Shown here one piece after another: positions 57,238-64,000 of a stretch of DNA of 64,000 nucleotides (the stretch's first letter is position 1; each line of letters starts with the position of its first letter). Under the pieces are notes generated by a model, which was given only the letters and a program-made list of their open reading frames with translations, searched no databases and had not been told where the DNA came from. The stretch lies in contig CM043963.1 in NCBI GenBank assembly GCA_014529385.2, positions 6,361,501 to 6,425,500 on the forward strand, read 5' to 3'. The position numbers and the translations under genes are program-made. The stretch comes from Adiantum capillus-veneris (Eukaryota; Streptophyta; Polypodiopsida; Polypodiales; Pteridaceae).

Positions 57238-58512
57238 CTTCAAGAAAGGACAATCATGAGACTCAGGACCACCCCTAGAGCTAGCAGAGCAGGAACAGAA
57301 CAAGAGGGAGCCCTCATACCAGCTCTGGAAGAGCAGGTCAGAAGTTTGCAAAGAGAGCTAAGGTTAGAGCAAGTGCAAAGGTTGCACATGGCGGAGGGAT
57401 CATTGGCTGCAGAGGAGAGGCTCACATCAGAAAACCAAACACTAAGGACAGAAAATGAGGCCCTCCGCAAACAGCTCCAAGACCTCCAAGAGCAACAAAG
57501 AAGAGAAACAGAGACACCACAAGAAGAAGCAGGGGGAGCAGCCATAGAGCTACCAGAAACTGGAGAGGCAACCACAATCGAAGATCCAGCCCCAGTTCAA
57601 GAAGTGGCCTCGACTTCAGGAATCTCTGAAGGAGAAGAACGAAGGCTCCAGGACCAAATAGAAAAGTCAACAGAGGAAAGTGCCAAGGCGGAAATGGAAT
57701 GGGAAAGGAGACTCCTCATCTCCATTAGACTTCAAGGTTTAGACACAAAAGTGCTCCATGAAGAGTGGATGCAACCCAGCCTGCCTTTCCCTCTGATGAA
57801 ATTTGAAGTGATAAAGACGAAAAAGAGAATAGAGGAGGAGCAGTATGTCGCTCTTTATGAAGGCGACATCACAAAGGATGAAAAATCAAAGAAGATTGTA
57901 GATTCTCAACCTAGATGGAGGAAAGGTTGGCTGAACAAATACCCAGCCTACCTCATCTACTTGGTAGAGGCTCCAAAGGAGATTCGGGAGGATGCAACCT
58001 TCTGCCCGGTGCCGAGAGTCAGAAACTGGAAAGAGCATGGCAGGATTGCAGAAAAGAAGCCAAATTGGCTTAATTATCCCAGGATGCCAGGACCAAAGGA
58101 AGGAGAGAGAATAGGTAAATCCTACATGGTGAAAACCCTAACGGGAACCATCAAACTCTTTATTGGCTCTCCTGACCTTTCGTGCCAGATGCTAAAGAAA
58201 ATCTGCAGGACTCTCTTAGCATGCATTGAAGTGTTCGCGCCAGATAAAGCTACGACCTCGAGTCTACTATCGACGGCCGACACAGTGACAGATATGATGT
58301 ATGATCTTTCTTTGCAGCCATCACCAAAGGTGTTACATCTCTTATACCAAAGAATTATGTTTTTGCCTAGCTTCCACATGCAAACATTCGAAGAAGCTTT
58401 CTACACCGGCTTTTTCACTCACGAAAGCAAAATATTCGGCCCAACCTTGACCATCGGCAACCTACGCTACGAATCACATTTGCAGATGCTCAAGACGACA
58501 GGACTCTATTGA
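57238..58512 (+). CDS. accessory ORF, C-terminal third (418+ codons, shifted frame)
   Basis: Continues the previous ORF after a frameshift near 57185: reading this frame upstream gives ELEAAKDELIELRERVELQERT, a smooth continuation of the coiled coil. Residues 1-160 are heptad-rich coiled coil. The last 250 residues form a globular region (ISIRLQGLDTKVLHEEWMQPSLPFPL.., RVRNWKEHGRIAEKKPNWLNYPRMPG, LLSTADTVTDMMYDLSLQPSPKVLHLLYQRI) that I do not recognise. Without the stop and shift the protein would have about 1,085 residues. It ends 49 bases before the 3' LTR. Confidence 0.75.
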   Translation, partial: LQERTIMRLRTTPRASRAGTEQEGALIPALEEQVRSLQRELRLEQVQRLHMAEGSLAAEERLTSENQTLRTENEALRKQLQDLQEQQRRETETPQEEAGGAAIELPETGEATTIEDPAPVQEVASTSGISEGEERRLQDQIEKSTEESAKAEMEWERRLLISIRLQGLDTKVLHEEWMQPSLPFPLMKFEVIKTKKRIEEEQYVALYEGDITKDEKSKKIVDSQPRWRKGWLNKYPAYLIYLVEAPKEIREDATFCPVPRVRNWKEHGRIAEKKPNWLNYPRMPGPKEGERIGKSYMVKTLTGTIKLFIGSPDLSCQMLKKICRTLLACIEVFAPDKATTSSLLSTADTVTDMMYDLSLQPSPKVLHLLYQRIMFLPSFHMQTFEEAFYTGFFTHESKIFGPTLTIGNLRYESHLQMLKTTGLY

Positions 58513-58549
58513 TCAAGCCTCAAAGTCATGTCAGGGACGACATGAACGC

Positions 58550-58561
58550 GGAGGGGGGGAG
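58550..58561 (+). other. polypurine tract of the gypsy element
   Basis: A run of purines with seven G directly before the 3' LTR. Confidence 0.9.
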
Positions 58562-59494
58562 TGTTGAGCCAGCAGAGGATCACACCCGCATTTTTGCTCA
58601 CACCCATCATTTTGTAACCATTGATTGTAATAAATGTCTTTCTGACATTAATTTTGATTTGAGCCATTCATTAAGTAACGGGACTCAATTGAGTTTCCAG
58701 CTTGTAATTCCGACGTAATTTCACCTTCTGATGTAAATAATTAGAGATGTTCTCACCTCCAAGGCTGAGGTATATAAGCCAAAGTTTTGTAACCTAAAGG
58801 GGATTCAATTATTAATCAAAGTGAGTTTTTGAGTGCCGTGACTGTGTCTAAGAGAGAGAGAGTGAGAGTCTTATCTCCTTGCTACGCGAGCTACGGAGCC
58901 GCCATTAGAGAAGCGACACCGCCATTGTGTTAGCAACGGCGAGAGCTACGCACTGATACCAAGAGTGTGCGCTATCGGCTTCTACGTGTGGTAAGTTCCT
59001 ACGAGCTTCGGTGTGAGTTTTCTTCCAACTCGTGTGTCGGAATAGAGCGTGCAGCATATCTATAGAACCACAACGAGTAGAGCTACACATTAGTACCATC
59101 GGGGTCAAGTTTCGGTCACCTGTATTTTTCGGCCTGTCTTCATACGCGTTTACCGCACGGAGTGGTTATAGGTTGATTTTGCAGTTCAAGTCTTTAGGGT
59201 GTTGTTCTTACCTAGTGTATAGACTTCCCCTTGAGTTTGAGATCGGTTCAATGATTCTAGATCCTGTTTCGTATAGCATTCGTTCGTAGTACGGATTTCA
59301 GTCACTTGTGTGTTTTAGAACTTAGATTTGATTTCCTTAGTAGTGATTGTCATTAGAAGGTCGAGTAGGTGATTTGACACCCACCTAGTTGTTTCCATGC
59401 GCCTGCGGGTCAAGCTTCGTCCTCGTCTGACAAATTCTGTTGTTGGTTGAGTTCTCGCTATTTAGTTTCCGCTAGCGGCGTAACCGCCTTAACA
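58562..59494 (+). repeat. 3' LTR of the 19-kb gypsy element
   Basis: 933 bp, about 11 single-base differences from the 5' LTR, mostly transitions, and no length change. Confidence 0.96.
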
Positions 59495-62905
<3,411 letters not shown>

Positions 62906-63582
62906 TGTTGGGAGAAGAGGGGGAGATCGACCGGTTAAAATATTCAACACAAGCTTTCAAGCAATCACCATCAACCTCTCCACCTCTTCTTCCAATTTCC
63001 AAGCACACACACTCACCTAGACTATGACACACACACACACACAGTAAACATAGCATTGACATAGACATGCTTGTAAGAGAGTGTAAGAGATGTGTAAGAG
63101 ATGGAGACTAGATTAGAGAGTATACAGCAAATAACCATAGCATAAGAGAGTAGATAAGAGAATCTGCAAGAGAAAGGCCTAAATATTGCCCCAAACTCCA
63201 CGGCACCTCTCTTGTGGAGTTGGTATTTAATATATTATTTTGATTTTAAGGTGCCAAAAATTGAGGCCCCTCTTTTTACAACCACTTTACTTTTGCAAAT
63301 GAGTGAAGCTCATTAGTTCTTGCATGACCCATAAGGGGAGTTCCCACTACAACTATTTACAGAGCCATAGTGGCTTATTGCAATGATGTTCTAAGATACT
63401 GTGCAAATATAAATTGCCAAGATTAATTGCCGTCGTCTCTTCATCAACTCCCCGCATTCCACTCTACAAAATCATCATCAACTCAATTAGTAAAATAAAT
63501 AGACAGCACATAATTAACCATTACGCCAGCTATCCCAATTGCAGCTAATCACTACAATAGGAGGGTGCCCACTCTCTTAACA
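62906..63582 (-). repeat. 3' LTR of a chromovirus running out of the window
   Basis: TGTTGGGAG to CTCTTAACA on the plus strand, 677 bp. The left flank GAAAT (62901-62905) continues uninterrupted in copy A. A purine-rich tract on the minus strand (63583-63598) abuts it, as expected for the 3' LTR of a minus-strand element. The other LTR is outside. Confidence 0.82.
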
Positions 63583-63599
63583 TCCCTCCCACTAGGGAT

Positions 63600-64000
63600 A
63601 GCAACTGTCCTCAGTTGCTCAATAGACAAATCAACTGGACCGTGAGTGATGGAAAGTGTGGAGAAGGTCGGGAAAGTTGCGAAAAAACTTTTCAGGCATC
63701 CATTTGGCATCCTCTCTAGGGTGGCCCTTGAAAGTCAAAAGGTAACGGTTATAAACCATTCCAGTGCGTGTAGTGGTGGTCTCATGGTCAACTATTTTAT
63801 CAGGGATGAGTTGCTCTTCTTGGTGTATAAGTGAAGGTGGGTCTTCATAAATGTGGTGTGTAGGTAGGGGTCCTCGGAATGAGCGTAAGAGACTAATGTG
63901 AAAGGCATTGTGAATGTGCCAATGTGCAGGTAGTTCTAAACGGAAAGAAACATCATTAATGACAGCTAAAATTTTGAAGGGTCCATAAAAACAAGGAGCA
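63600..64000 (-). CDS. chromovirus integrase C-terminus and chromodomain (partial)
   Basis: On the minus strand the frame reads CFYGPFKILAVINDVSFRL.. (GPY/F-type end of integrase), LPAHWHIHNAFHISLLR, then RYLLTFKGHPREDAKWMPEKFFRNFPDLL, a chromodomain. The frame looks open over this stretch, and the rest of the polyprotein lies beyond position 64000. It belongs to the same superfamily as the decayed copy at 28466-32300, but the LTR starts differ (TGTTAAGAG versus TGTAAGGGC), so it is a different family. Confidence 0.85.

Larger units (their letters stand above)
40475..59494 (+). mobile_element. 19-kb Ty3/gypsy element with extra ORFs (Tat/Athila-like)
   Basis: Bounded by 933-bp LTRs with TG..CA ends and the duplication GTGTG (40470-40474, 59495-59499). 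The LTRs have equal length and about 11 substitutions, so the insertion is recent. Order: LTR, tRNA-Asp primer site, palindrome cluster 1, extra ORF, gag, protease, RT-RNase H-integrase, integrase tail plus second protease-like domain, internal polypurine tract, palindrome cluster 2, long accessory ORF, polypurine tract, LTR. Two in-frame stops and four frame changes interrupt the coding block. There is no chromodomain. The primer site, YMDD and large accessory ORF suggest the Tat/Athila side of plant gypsy, but a tree is needed. Confidence 0.95.

Noticed and set aside
62906-63582. LTR as part of repeat P
   Set aside because: Copy A continues without it after GAAAT, and it has TG..CA ends and an adjoining polypurine tract, so it is a separate insertion.

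Overview
The window looks like repeat-rich nuclear DNA of a land plant. The signs are plant-type CACTA (tnp2), Ty1/copia, Ty3/gypsy and LINE elements, spliced genes with GT..AG introns, a plant-style heavy-metal-associated (HMA) gene fragment, and plant tRNA primer sites. Long CT/GA/GT/AT microsatellites are unusually abundant. The style (LINE with this RT type, very long SSRs, few host genes) would fit a large genome such as a fern or another non-seed plant, but the sequence alone does not fix the taxon. I found no clearly intact host gene: almost everything that can be assigned is transposable element, repeat or noncoding DNA.

The layout is two direct copies of one unclassified ~4.8 kb sequence (called P here), each split by nested insertions. 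Copy P-A (3935-26676) was split by a TG..CA element (6726-19314, TSD GTATA), which itself received an apparently intact CACTA transposon (10714-18442, TSD TCT). P-A was also split by a Ty1/copia element on the minus strand (20702-25957) and a 287-bp MITE (25973-26259). Copy P-B (36997-62905) was split by a smaller, inverted relative of the TG..CA element (38072-40142), a 19-kb Ty3/gypsy element (40475-59494, TSD GTGTG) and, at its right edge, a chromovirus LTR running out of the window (62906-64000). Each P copy keeps the empty sites of the insertions in the other, so boundaries and target duplications can be read directly.

Between the P copies lie a copia integrase fragment (27660-28465), a decayed chromovirus on the minus strand (28466-32300), a 5'-truncated LINE with an intact reverse transcriptase ORF (32948-35310), long CT/AT microsatellites with a second LINE 3' tail (35941-36200), and the end of a second CACTA-type element (to 36996). 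The first 3.9 kb hold weak coding exons, an exact 154-bp tandem duplication and microsatellites.

The most interesting unit is the 19-kb gypsy element. Its LTRs differ at about 11 of 933 positions, so it is young. It has a tRNA-Asp type primer site, an extra ORF before gag, a gag with two odd zinc knuckles, protease, RT, RNase H, an integrase with two HHCC modules in tandem, a second aspartic-protease-like domain after the integrase, an internal polypurine tract, and a ~1,085-codon accessory coiled-coil ORF near the 3' LTR. Nine copies of a 24-bp palindrome lie in two clusters on either side of the coding block. The CACTA element appears complete: a 1,104-aa transposase in 6 exons, a 371-aa second protein in 3 exons, perfect 38- and 50-bp subterminal hairpins, and a captured HMA-domain gene fragment.
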